From: a bacterium
Lineage (GTDB): Bacteria > Actinomycetota > Acidimicrobiia > Spongiisociales > Spongiisociaceae
DNA: 64,000 nt
Direction: 5' to 3'
Assembly (NCBI GenBank): GCA_028821235.1
Contig: JAPPGV010000089.1
Span: forward strand, 1-64,000
How positions within the stretch are numbered: position 1 is the first letter of the stretch; every line of letters begins with the position of its first letter. The notes under the pieces are model-generated. The model saw only the letters and a list, made by a program, of their open reading frames with translations. It was not told the DNA's origin and made no database searches. Positions 17,006 through 24,263 of the stretch are shown piece after piece. The position numbers were made by a program, and so were the translations under genes.

Positions 17006-17997
17006 GCACGGTGCCCATCCCATCCAGGACCGGCCCGAGCGTCACTGTCCTGACCGGCTTCCTGGGCGCCGGGAAGACCACCCTCGTGAACCACATTCTC
17101 TCGACGGACCACGGCCGCCGTATCGCGGTGATAGTGAACGAGATGGGTGAGATCGGGATCGACGGCGATCTCATCGTCTCCTCTGACGAGGAGGTGATCG
17201 AGATGGCCAACGGGTGTGTCTGCTGCACCCTGTCGGTTCGCAACGACCTCACGGCCACGATCCGGAAGCTGCTGGCCCGCCCGGAGCCGCCCGACTACGT
17301 GGTCATCGAGACCAGCGGAGTGGCCGATCCGGTGCCGGTCACCCAGGCGCTCTTCGTGGACGAACTGTCCGATCGCATCGCGGTCGACGGGATCGTGACC
17401 ATGGTCGACGCCAAGCACGTGGACGCCCACCTGGACGCGTTCGGTCCCGACCGTCGCGATAGTCGGGTGGTGGACCAGATCCTGTCCGCCGACCGGATCG
17501 TGATCAACAAGACGGATCTGGTCGGGCCGGACGCCTTGCGGAGGACAGAGGCCCGGATCGGTGAGTTCAACAGCACCGCGCCGGTCATCAGATCGAGCTA
17601 TTCCAGGGTGGATCCGGATGAGATTCTCGGGATCGAGGCCTTCGGCGGATCGGCGGCGTCGACAGACGGCGGGTTCTTTGAGGACACCTATGTGCCCTCC
17701 GGCGATCCGGGCATCGAGGCCATCAGCATCGAGGTCGACGGCGAGTTGGACGAGGCGATGCTGAGGGGCTGGCTCGAGAACCTCACCGAGGCGCGATCAG
17801 CCGACATCTACCGGATGAAAGGCATCCTCGCCGTGGCCGGGCGCCCCCGCCAGACCATCCTGCAGGGAGTCCATCGACTCTTCGAGATCTATCCCGGCGG
17901 GCGATGGTCGGGCAGCCGTGGCAGCCGACTGGTCTTCATCGGTCGTGACCTCGATCACCGCATGTTGCGGTCCGGTCTGGAAGGCTGCCGCGCCTGA
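17002..17997 (+). CDS. CobW/G3E family GTPase (putative metallochaperone)
   Basis: GTP-binding protein of the G3E family, 331 aa. It shows the P-loop GFLGAGKT (19-26), the metal-binding GCVCC with C72/C74/C75 in the CxCC pattern, the ETSGVADP switch region and the NKTD guanine-specificity motif. The C-terminal CobW domain is present in short form. G3E proteins insert or traffic metals such as Zn, Co or Ni. Here it lies between the 2Fe-2S and molybdopterin subunit genes with 4-bp and 1-bp overlaps, so a role in maturing this hydroxylase or its metal supply is a reasonable inference. Confidence 0.9.
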   Translation: MSTVPIPSRTGPSVTVLTGFLGAGKTTLVNHILSTDHGRRIAVIVNEMGEIGIDGDLIVSSDEEVIEMANGCVCCTLSVRNDLTATIRKLLARPEPPDYVVIETSGVADPVPVTQALFVDELSDRIAVDGIVTMVDAKHVDAHLDAFGPDRRDSRVVDQILSADRIVINKTDLVGPDALRRTEARIGEFNSTAPVIRSSYSRVDPDEILGIEAFGGSAASTDGGFFEDTYVPSGDPGIEAISIEVDGELDEAMLRGWLENLTEARSADIYRMKGILAVAGRPRQTILQGVHRLFEIYPGGRWSGSRGSRLVFIGRDLDHRMLRSGLEGCRA

Positions 17998-20321
17998 TGG
18001 GAGTTCGCTCGCAGTTGGACACGAAGGTTCGCGACCGCGCGGCCCACGCGCGCGGCGTCGGCGCCTCACCGCCGCGTCCTGATGCCCCGCTCAAGGTGCT
18101 GGGCCGCTTCGCCTACGCCTCGGACCTCCACATAGACGGCATGCTGTGGGGCGCCACGGTCAGGAGTCCGCACCCGAGGGCACGCATCCTGGGTGTCGAC
18201 ATCGGCCAGGCCCTGGCGATCCGGGGGGTTGCCACCGTGCTGACCGCCGAGGACGTGCCCGGACACCGTTTCTACGGCATCAAGGTGGCTGACCAGCCCG
18301 TCCTGGCCGCCCACGAAGTCCGGTACGTGGGGGAGCCGGTGGCGATCGTGGCCGCCGACCATCCCGAGACGGCCCGTAGGGCGGTCGAGGCCGTCACCGT
18401 CGAGTACGAGGTGCAGGCGCCCCTGACCGATCCTGAATCCTCCCTGGCAGGGGACGGGGATCCGATCGACCCGGGCGGGAACGTGGCGCGGCACGTTCGC
18501 ATCCGCCACGGGGACGTTGCAGCGGCTCGCTCGCGGGCAGAGATCGTCATCGAAGCCGAGTACCGCTCCGGGGTCCAGGATCCGGCCTTCCTGGGCCCGG
18601 AAGCCGGTCTGGCGGTGCCGGACGGGAGCGGCGGCATCGACCTGTACGTGGCGGCGCAGTGGATCCACGACGACCGGCGCCAGGTGGCAGCCGCTCTCGG
18701 GCTGGATCCGGGCATGGTGCGCCTGACGCTGAGCGGGGTAGGCGGTGCGTTCGGGGGCCGGGAGGATCTGTCGGTCCACATCCATGCCTGCATGCTGGCG
18801 CTGCGGATGGGCCGTCCCGTCAAGATGTCCTACAACCGGGAGGAGTCCTTCGTCGGCCACGTCCATCGGCACCCCTCGCGGATCCGGGTGGAGTTGGGCG
18901 CCCGCCGGGACGGAACCCTGGTCTACTCCAAGGTGAGGCTCCTGCTGGACGGAGGCGCCTACACGTCCACCTCGCAGATCGTCATCGCCAACGCCTCCTA
19001 CTTCGCCGCCGGCGCCTACGCCGTCGACCACGTCGAGATCGACGGCTACGCCGTCTACACCAACAACCCTCCCCGCGGCGCCATGCGCGGCTTCGGGGCA
19101 GTCCAGGCCTGCTACGCCATCGAATCGGCCATGGACCGCCTCGCGGGGGAACTGGACATGGACGCGGTGGAACTGAGGATCCGTAATGCCATCCAGGCGG
19201 GAGACCTCCTACCCACCGGACAGGTGATTGACGGCCCCGCCCCAACCCGCGAACTCCTCGATCATCTGCGCAGTCTTCCCCTGCCCCCCAAGCGTCCTGC
19301 GGCAGGCGAGGACCTGAGGCGGCTGCCCGGCGGCGTGGGCAATACCACCCACGGGGAGGCGGTGGTCCGGGGGGTCGGCTACGCCCTCGGGATGAAGGCG
19401 ATCGGCTTCTCGGGAGGCGTGGACGACATCTCCACGGCGCGAGTGTCGGTCTCGGTTGCAGGCGGCCGGCCCGTGGCGGAGGTCTACAGCGCCGCCTCGG
19501 AATGCGGGCAGGGCATCGTGGCGGTCCAGGCCCAGATAGTGCGCACCGAACTGGGCATCGACTCGGTGACGGTCCGGCCCGCCGACACTGACATCGGGGA
19601 CGCCGGCTCGTCGGCGGCCTCCCGCCAGACCTGGATGACCGGGGGAGCGGTCGAGGGCGCCTGCCACGGCGTGCGCGAGCGGATCCTCGAGCGGGCCGCC
19701 CGGCGCCTCGGTTGCTCTCCGCGAGACCTGGCTCTCACTCCCCACGGGGTCACGGTTCCCGGCAAGGGGGAGGCTCTCGTTGGTCTTGCCGACATCCTCG
19801 GCCATGACACGATCGAGCACACCTTCGTGTACCACCACCGGCCTACCGAGCCCATCGACGACGTCCGGGGCCAGGGCAACGCCCACATCGCCTTCGCCTA
19901 CGCCGCCCACCGGGCGGTGGTCGACGTGGACACCGAGCTGGGTCTGGTCCGGGTGGTCGAGCTGGCCACCGCCCAGGATGTGGGGAGAGCCATGAACCCC
20001 CAAGCCGTCGAGGGCCAGATCGAAGGCGGTTCCGCCCAGGGTCTCGGCCTCGCCCTGCTGGAGGAGGTCCAGGTCGAGGACGGCTTCGTGAAGAACGCTT
20101 CCTTCACCGACTACCTGGTCCCGACCATCCTCGACATGCCTCCCATGAACGTCCGGCTCTTCGAGTTCCCCCATCCCGACTCCCCATACGGGCTCAACGG
20201 GGTAGGGGAGCCGCCCACGCTGTCCTCCACCCCGGCCATCGTCAACGCCCTGCGCAACGCCACCGGCCTCGACCTGCCAAGGGTCCCGGTCCGACCAACC
20301 GATCTGATCTCGTCGTTCTAG
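17997..20321 (+). CDS. Xanthine dehydrogenase-family molybdopterin-binding large subunit
   Basis: Catalytic subunit of the molybdenum hydroxylase, 774 aa. It begins with the a/b-hammerhead domain (LKVLGRFAYASDLHIDGMLWG). The molybdopterin domain follows with GGAFGGRED, the substrate-pocket PPRGAMRGFGAVQ and QASECGQG-like SAASECGQGIVAVQ. Near the C-terminus the GVGEPP motif holds the catalytic glutamate. The RGAMRGFG pocket resembles xanthine/purine-type hydroxylases rather than form I CO dehydrogenase, which has an AYRCSFR loop. The substrate is therefore more likely a purine or other N-heterocycle, but this is inference. ATG 17997 overlaps the GTPase stop by one base. Confidence 0.92.
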   Translation: MGVRSQLDTKVRDRAAHARGVGASPPRPDAPLKVLGRFAYASDLHIDGMLWGATVRSPHPRARILGVDIGQALAIRGVATVLTAEDVPGHRFYGIKVADQPVLAAHEVRYVGEPVAIVAADHPETARRAVEAVTVEYEVQAPLTDPESSLAGDGDPIDPGGNVARHVRIRHGDVAAARSRAEIVIEAEYRSGVQDPAFLGPEAGLAVPDGSGGIDLYVAAQWIHDDRRQVAAALGLDPGMVRLTLSGVGGAFGGREDLSVHIHACMLALRMGRPVKMSYNREESFVGHVHRHPSRIRVELGARRDGTLVYSKVRLLLDGGAYTSTSQIVIANASYFAAGAYAVDHVEIDGYAVYTNNPPRGAMRGFGAVQACYAIESAMDRLAGELDMDAVELRIRNAIQAGDLLPTGQVIDGPAPTRELLDHLRSLPLPPKRPAAGEDLRRLPGGVGNTTHGEAVVRGVGYALGMKAIGFSGGVDDISTARVSVSVAGGRPVAEVYSAASECGQGIVAVQAQIVRTELGIDSVTVRPADTDIGDAGSSAASRQTWMTGGAVEGACHGVRERILERAARRLGCSPRDLALTPHGVTVPGKGEALVGLADILGHDTIEHTFVYHHRPTEPIDDVRGQGNAHIAFAYAAHRAVVDVDTELGLVRVVELATAQDVGRAMNPQAVEGQIEGGSAQGLGLALLEEVQVEDGFVKNASFTDYLVPTILDMPPMNVRLFEFPHPDSPYGLNGVGEPPTLSSTPAIVNALRNATGLDLPRVPVRPTDLISSF

Positions 20322-20404
20322 CGCGACGGCTCTCGGGAAGAATAGGTCGATGCGACCTACGTTGTCCCGAGTCTCTACAAGCCCCTATCCGCGAAGAGTT
20401 GGGG

Positions 20405-20842
20405 TTAGCCGACGTCTAGGAGCGGGTTGTGCCATCGCAGTCCTGGGAAGCGGGCGAAGTCACCGTCGTTGGAGTGGACCTGGGCTTGGTGTTCGATGGC
20501 CAGCGCGGCGATGTGGGCGTCGGTGACGAGGTTCCCGCCCACGCCGACGGCGGCCAGCAAGTTGCGGAAGATGGCGAGGTGCTGAGTGCCCGGATTCAAC
20601 GGAGTGACGCTGGATGAGCGGAACCACTTGGCCACGAGGTCGGCCGCGTGCTCTGGTGCCGCCGGGTCGCGCAGCACGGCGGGATGGGTAAGCAGCCGTA
20701 CGAACCCTGTCGCCACGAGCCAAGGAACCCCTACTCGCTCGGTTCCGTTCACCAAGTCCTCCCACCACCGGCGTGCCGGCTGGTGCAGCGGCGCGCCGGC
20801 GGCGTGGGCGTACACGAGCAAGTTCAGGTCTGGGACGATCAC
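20405..20842 (-). CDS. vapC: VapC-family PIN-domain toxin (TIGR00028-like)
   Basis: PIN-domain toxin of 145 aa. Acidic residues D5 (MIVPDLNLLVYAH), D108 (LVTDAHIAALA) and the D126/D128 pair (SNDGDFARFPGLRW) match the actinobacterial TIGR00028 VapC subgroup, in which the FARFPGLRW ending is characteristic. Predicted activity is Mg-dependent RNA cleavage. Start ATG 20842 overlaps the antitoxin stop, the normal order of antitoxin first. Confidence 0.9.
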   Translation of the reverse strand: MIVPDLNLLVYAHAAGAPLHQPARRWWEDLVNGTERVGVPWLVATGFVRLLTHPAVLRDPAAPEHAADLVAKWFRSSSVTPLNPGTQHLAIFRNLLAAVGVGGNLVTDAHIAALAIEHQAQVHSNDGDFARFPGLRWHNPLLDVG

Positions 20843-21096
20843 TGCGCCTGCGGGCCGGGGAATCCGCCGACCTCGAGCGAGTCGTTGAGTTGGTTGAGTC
20901 GCATCGGATCGACGCCGGGCCTGAACCCGCTCGGGTAGGGATCGACTAGGTAGCGCGGCGCGGTCTCGACGAGCGCAGGGGACAGGCCCCGTCTCAAGGT
21001 GTCGTTGACCACCTTCTTGAACGGCTGGTCTGTGCGCTGGGCCTGTTCCTTGAGGGCATCAGCCAGATCGTCATCAAGAGTCAGAGTCGTACGCAT
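20839..21096 (-). CDS. vapB: VapB-type ribbon-helix-helix antitoxin
   Basis: Antitoxin of 85 aa with the N-terminal RHH signature MRTTLTLDDDLADALKEQA and a QPFKKVVNDTLRRGL helix. The C-terminal half (DPYPSGFRPGVDPMRLNQLND) is the expected toxin-neutralising tail. It lies directly upstream of vapC with a 4-bp overlap, and its upstream region carries inverted repeats that could be its operator. Confidence 0.88.
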   Translation of the reverse strand: MRTTLTLDDDLADALKEQAQRTDQPFKKVVNDTLRRGLSPALVETAPRYLVDPYPSGFRPGVDPMRLNQLNDSLEVGGFPGPQAQ

Positions 21097-21100
21097 GTAG

Positions 21101-21138
21101 ACATCATAACATCAATGTCAAGTGATGCCATGATGTTA
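21101..21138 (-). promoter_or_regulatory. Putative VapB operator / promoter region
   Basis: Just upstream of the antitoxin start is an AT-rich stretch with overlapping inverted repeats. ACATCAT (21101-21107) pairs with ATGATGT (21130-21136), and TAACATC (21107-21113) pairs with GATGTTA (21132-21138). A TTGACA on the minus strand lies between them. Symmetric sites of this kind are typical binding targets of RHH antitoxins. Confidence 0.55.
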
Positions 21139-21208
21139 GATCGTGAAGCCAGATGTCATTCGATCACCACTAGCAAACCGGCTCCGACTCAGGGGGACTC
21201 CGAGTCTC

Positions 21209-21222
21209 GAGCCTGCAGGCTT
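21209..21222 (-). terminator. Palindrome just after the redoxin stop (possible terminator)
   Basis: AGCCTGCAGGCT at 21210-21221 is a perfect self-complementary 12-mer immediately 3' of the redoxin stop on the minus strand. There is no T-tract. Termination is possible but uncertain. Confidence 0.3.
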
Positions 21223-21224
21223 CT

Positions 21225-22379
21225 CTAGCGGCGGCGTAGTTGTTTGATCCGCCGGGCGGCTGGGGTCCATAGCCACTCGGGTTCGGTGAACCGGCGATGG
21301 TCCTCGCCGGGCAACCCCAAGGGGTCGTAGTAGCTCTTGTCGGTGTTCTTGCGCAGATAGCTTGTTCGCCGCAGCACCTTCAGGGAGGCATAGATCGTCC
21401 CCTTGTGGGTCCAGCCCTGGCGCTGGTAGTTCCAGTTATCGGGCGCCAGGTGCTGCGCTTCGCTGAAGTACCGCCAAGCGCGTTCGCTGTCGCCCACCGA
21501 CTCGAAGTGCAGCGCCAGCTTGAACGTCGCCTCCGCCAACCGTAGGTCGTCATCGACGGGCTTGAGCCGCTCGGCTAGTTCCTCGCTGGACCAGACATGC
21601 TCGCTGTCGGCTCCCTTGTCGATCCAGTCGCGAATGGCCCGGGCGAATGCGTCGTCGCCCACGCGGACCTTGCCGAGGCCGAACCTGATGGTCGTGTGAG
21701 CGGGGTACGTCCCCTCGTTGCTACGGACGATGCGCCCGTCCTCGTCTATCCACGCGGCTGACGGCACGCTCACCCAGCCGAACAGCGAGCTGATCTGATG
21801 GGTCGGGTCGATGACGCACCGGTAGGTCGGCGAGGCCCGGTCGAACCATTTGTCCACCACGGCGGGTCCGCCCGAGTCCTGCGCCACGCTGATCAACTCG
21901 AACCGGTCCGGACCGATCGATTCGTACAGATCCTGCCAGTCCGGCAGGCTGAAGCGGCACCCTCACCATGAGGACCAGGTGAACAGCACCACCTTGCGCC
22001 CCCGCAAGTCCGAGAGACTCAACGTGTTGCCGTTCCGCTCGGTCACCTCGAAGTCCGGGGCGATGGCGCTCTCAAGCCCGGCGCGACGGACCTCGGGCAC
22101 CGAGCCGAGGCTCCAGACATCGCCGTCACGGGCGTACTTCTGGCCGATCCTGTCCGCGAATCCCGAGTAGCAGAACCAGACCCAGTCGTCGGCGTCCGCG
22201 ATCCACTCCTCACGCTTGTCCGCCGGCAGCGGTACGCACAAATCGCCCAGGCAGGCGCCCTCCGGCTTCATCTGCCAGCCGGTGGCGCGCGGGAGTTCGT
22301 CCATCCGCACCCACAGCGCTCCCGCGGGGTCGGTCCGCCGGGCGACCTGGTTCGTCTTGCCGTTTACGAGGATGATCAT
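21225..22379 (-). CDS. Redoxin (thioredoxin/TlpA-like) selenoprotein with in-frame TGA = Sec139
   Basis: Reads as one 384-residue protein if TGA at 21963-21965 (minus) is selenocysteine. Start ATG 22379 has GGAG 5 bp upstream. Residues ~1-100 form an N-terminal domain with CxxxxC (GACLGDLC). A redoxin core follows, DFEVTERNGNTLSLSDLRG then VVLFTWSSW-U-GCRFSLPDWQ, placing U139 exactly at the redox-active position with resolving C141 (UxC). Beyond the TGA the same frame continues with LISVAQDSGG and a C-terminal TPR-like helical region to the TAG at 21225. There are no other stops or frameshifts. A SECIS-like hairpin lies 20 nt after the TGA. The alternative, a nonsense-mutated pseudogene, fits poorly with the intact downstream frame and the position of the TGA. 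Predicted role: thiol-disulphide or peroxide reduction. Confidence 0.82.
21932..21948 (-). ncRNA. Bacterial SECIS-like hairpin for Sec139
   Basis: On the minus strand CCTGCC-GGACT-GGCAGG forms a perfect 6-bp stem with a 5-nt loop starting GG. An adjoining CAG/CTG pairing extends it past a 2-nt bulge. Twenty nucleotides separate the UGA from the loop, within the 16-37 nt expected for bacterial SECIS elements, and a G lies in the first two loop positions as required for SelB recognition. It overlaps coding sequence, as bacterial SECIS elements do. Confidence 0.75.
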
Positions 22380-22674
22380 GCTTGCTCCGCGAGAGCCGGC
22401 TCGCCCGGCCAGTTGAGCGCTTCGCCGTGCGTCAGGCTCCATTGGTACCTGACCGTAGTGCTCGCCGGCTACGAAGGCTATTGGCCATGGGCGGCCATCA
22501 CGGACCGCTACGGGTTGGAGATGCGGCGTTCGTTTGCCTACGACCGGGTGTGCCAGGGACGGACCGCGCCCGGTCGCGAGGGTGATCGGAAGCCCGGTGA
22601 TTCGGGCGGGGCAGTCCTATTGGTACCGTGCGGACCCGCTCGGGAGTGCCGAGGGGGTGATTCTCGTAGAGGGG
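22380..22674. other. Divergent intergenic region between selenoprotein and lipoprotein genes
   Basis: About 295 bp that should contain promoters in both directions. A short rightward frame (from about 22413) encodes a Trp/Tyr-rich stretch I do not recognise (around LAGYEGYWPWAAITDRYG). It could be a gene remnant or the out-of-frame start of the lipoprotein leader. No repeat or RNA gene is seen. Confidence 0.4.
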
Positions 22675-24093
22675 ATGAATCGTGCGGTCAGCAGGGAAGA
22701 GACGCGGTCGGTGAGGGTGGGTCGAGTCGGTCTGGGCTTGTTGGGCGCGGCGTTGGCGTCCGTCTTCATTGCGGCGTGCGGGCCGGCGGATGATCTGTCG
22801 ACGTCGGGGGCTTCAGTCGTGTCGACCCTGGCCTCCGAGACATCGGCCGGAACGACCGCGGCTTCGACCGCGCCGGTCCCGGTTGTCGAGACGGGTCTCG
22901 ACGGCGTGTCCGCGGACGCGCGTTCCCTCGTTGACATCTGGCTGTCCGCGGTGTCGGAGTCGGGTGGAGCGTGGCCGGGTTACGACCTTGGCGATATCCC
23001 GACGGTGTTGGTCTCGGTCGACGTCGGGGGGAGCATAGGGGCTGTGGTGGCCTTCAACCACCCGAGTCCGAGCCCCTTGGGGAGCGCGATCCTGGATGTC
23101 GAGGTGGGCGGCCACCGGGTGGCGGTGGTCGGGGAGCCCGCCGACCCGGAGAGGCTGGCCTCCATGGCGCCGTTCGACTTCTTCGCGGACATCGGCGGTA
23201 CGGAGACCTTCGTGCTGGTAGGACAGCGGGGAGAGCCGGGCCGGGAGCCTGACACTCCGGGGTTCGTGGCGATGGTCGCCCACGAGGCGTTCCATCGTTA
23301 CCAGTTCGATCACTGGGTTCCCGGCGCAACTGCGCAAGACGTCGTGGGATACGACTTCGGGGCGGAGAACCTCGAGTTGGTGCTGCTCGAGAACCGGGTC
23401 CTGGTCGCTGCCTACCAGGCGCGCACGGTGGGGGAAACCGAGCGGCTGGCCCGCCAGTTCGCGGCGGTGCGCGCCGCCCGGCACGAGCGGGATCCCAGGG
23501 TTGCGCTCGATGAGGAGCAGGAACGTATGGAGGGGTCGGCCCGATGGATCGAGCACCGGATGGGCGACGCGATCGGAAACACCTACCTCTCTACCAATCA
23601 CACCAGCGAACTCGGATACCTGGATGAGAGCATCGACGACCCCGGGGCGGTGCTGGGCAACGTCAAGTCGTTCTTCGGGTTCGGGCGCTTCTACAGCAGC
23701 GGCGCCACCGTGCTCGCTCTACTCGAACGCCTCGGTGTGGCCGGCGCCGACGTCGCTGACCGGCTCGGGGACGGTGATACGCCTGCCCAGTTGCTAGCAC
23801 AGCGCATCGCGCCCCTAGGCGACCGCGACGAGCTGGTCGCGGCGGCCTGGGCGGAGCACGATCCGGACGGCCGGCTCGGCGCGGCCGCGGCGGCCCTCGC
23901 CGAGCTCGCAGCCGGCGAGGGGGAAACCGACTTCGGCGCCGGCGACGCTCCTGAAGAGACGCTCGGACCCGGTTTCGAGGTCAGCGAAGACCAGATTGCC
24001 TGCCTCCTGGACCATGGGCTCGACCTGAGCGCCGACAGCGTCACCATCCCCGACGACATCGCGAGTGCCTGTCTCGGCGACTCCGGATCCTGA
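22675..24093 (+). CDS. Lipoprotein with HExxH zinc-metallopeptidase-like motif
   Basis: Predicted secreted lipoprotein of 472 aa. The N-terminus has a basic stretch, a hydrophobic core (VGLGLLGAALASVFIAAC) and a lipobox Cys, followed by a Ser/Thr/Ala-rich linker. HEAFH at about residues 203-207 (VAHEAFHRYQFDHW) is a gluzincin-type HExxH, and the later MEGSARWIEHRMG may give the third ligand glutamate. No named family is recognised. Peptidase activity at the cell surface is the best guess. ATG 22675 is chosen over upstream starts because AGAGGGG precedes it and the signal peptide begins shortly after. Confidence 0.78.
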   Translation: MNRAVSREETRSVRVGRVGLGLLGAALASVFIAACGPADDLSTSGASVVSTLASETSAGTTAASTAPVPVVETGLDGVSADARSLVDIWLSAVSESGGAWPGYDLGDIPTVLVSVDVGGSIGAVVAFNHPSPSPLGSAILDVEVGGHRVAVVGEPADPERLASMAPFDFFADIGGTETFVLVGQRGEPGREPDTPGFVAMVAHEAFHRYQFDHWVPGATAQDVVGYDFGAENLELVLLENRVLVAAYQARTVGETERLARQFAAVRAARHERDPRVALDEEQERMEGSARWIEHRMGDAIGNTYLSTNHTSELGYLDESIDDPGAVLGNVKSFFGFGRFYSSGATVLALLERLGVAGADVADRLGDGDTPAQLLAQRIAPLGDRDELVAAAWAEHDPDGRLGAAAAALAELAAGEGETDFGAGDAPEETLGPGFEVSEDQIACLLDHGLDLSADSVTIPDDIASACLGDSGS

Positions 24094-24186
24094 GCGGCCC
24101 GTTACCCGCGGCAGCCTCCCGGTCCAGGAGAAGCGGCCCTCCCGGCGAGCCGGGCACTCCTTCCTCGGGCCCAAAACTTTGGCGCG

Positions 24187-24209
24187 GCCCGCCGCGATGG
24201 GCTATTTTT
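24187..24209 (+). terminator. Possible intrinsic terminator after the lipoprotein gene
   Basis: GCCC (24187-24190) and GGGC (24199-24202) form a short stem with an 8-nt loop, followed by TATTTTT. The stem is only 4 bp, but the T-run is rare in this GC-rich window. A second hairpin, CCCGGC/GCCGGG, lies upstream at 24141-24154. Confidence 0.45.
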
Positions 24210-24263
24210 CCTGAAGCGGGCAGAACGAGCTCGAGAACAGTGACCTATCGAAGGAGGCCGCCT

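Noticed and set aside
17997-20321. Form I CO dehydrogenase (CoxL)
   Set aside because: The active-site loop reads RGAMRGFG, as in xanthine-type hydroxylases, not the AYRCSFR loop of form I CO dehydrogenase.
21093-21121. TTGACA as a -35 box for vapB
   Set aside because: A -10 hexamer at 16-18 bp would fall on the start codon and does not match; only the inverted repeats were kept as a likely operator.
21963-21965. TGA within the redoxin gene as a simple nonsense mutation or pseudogene
   Set aside because: The frame after the TGA is intact to a normal C-terminus, the TGA sits exactly at the active-site position, and a SECIS-like hairpin follows at the right distance.
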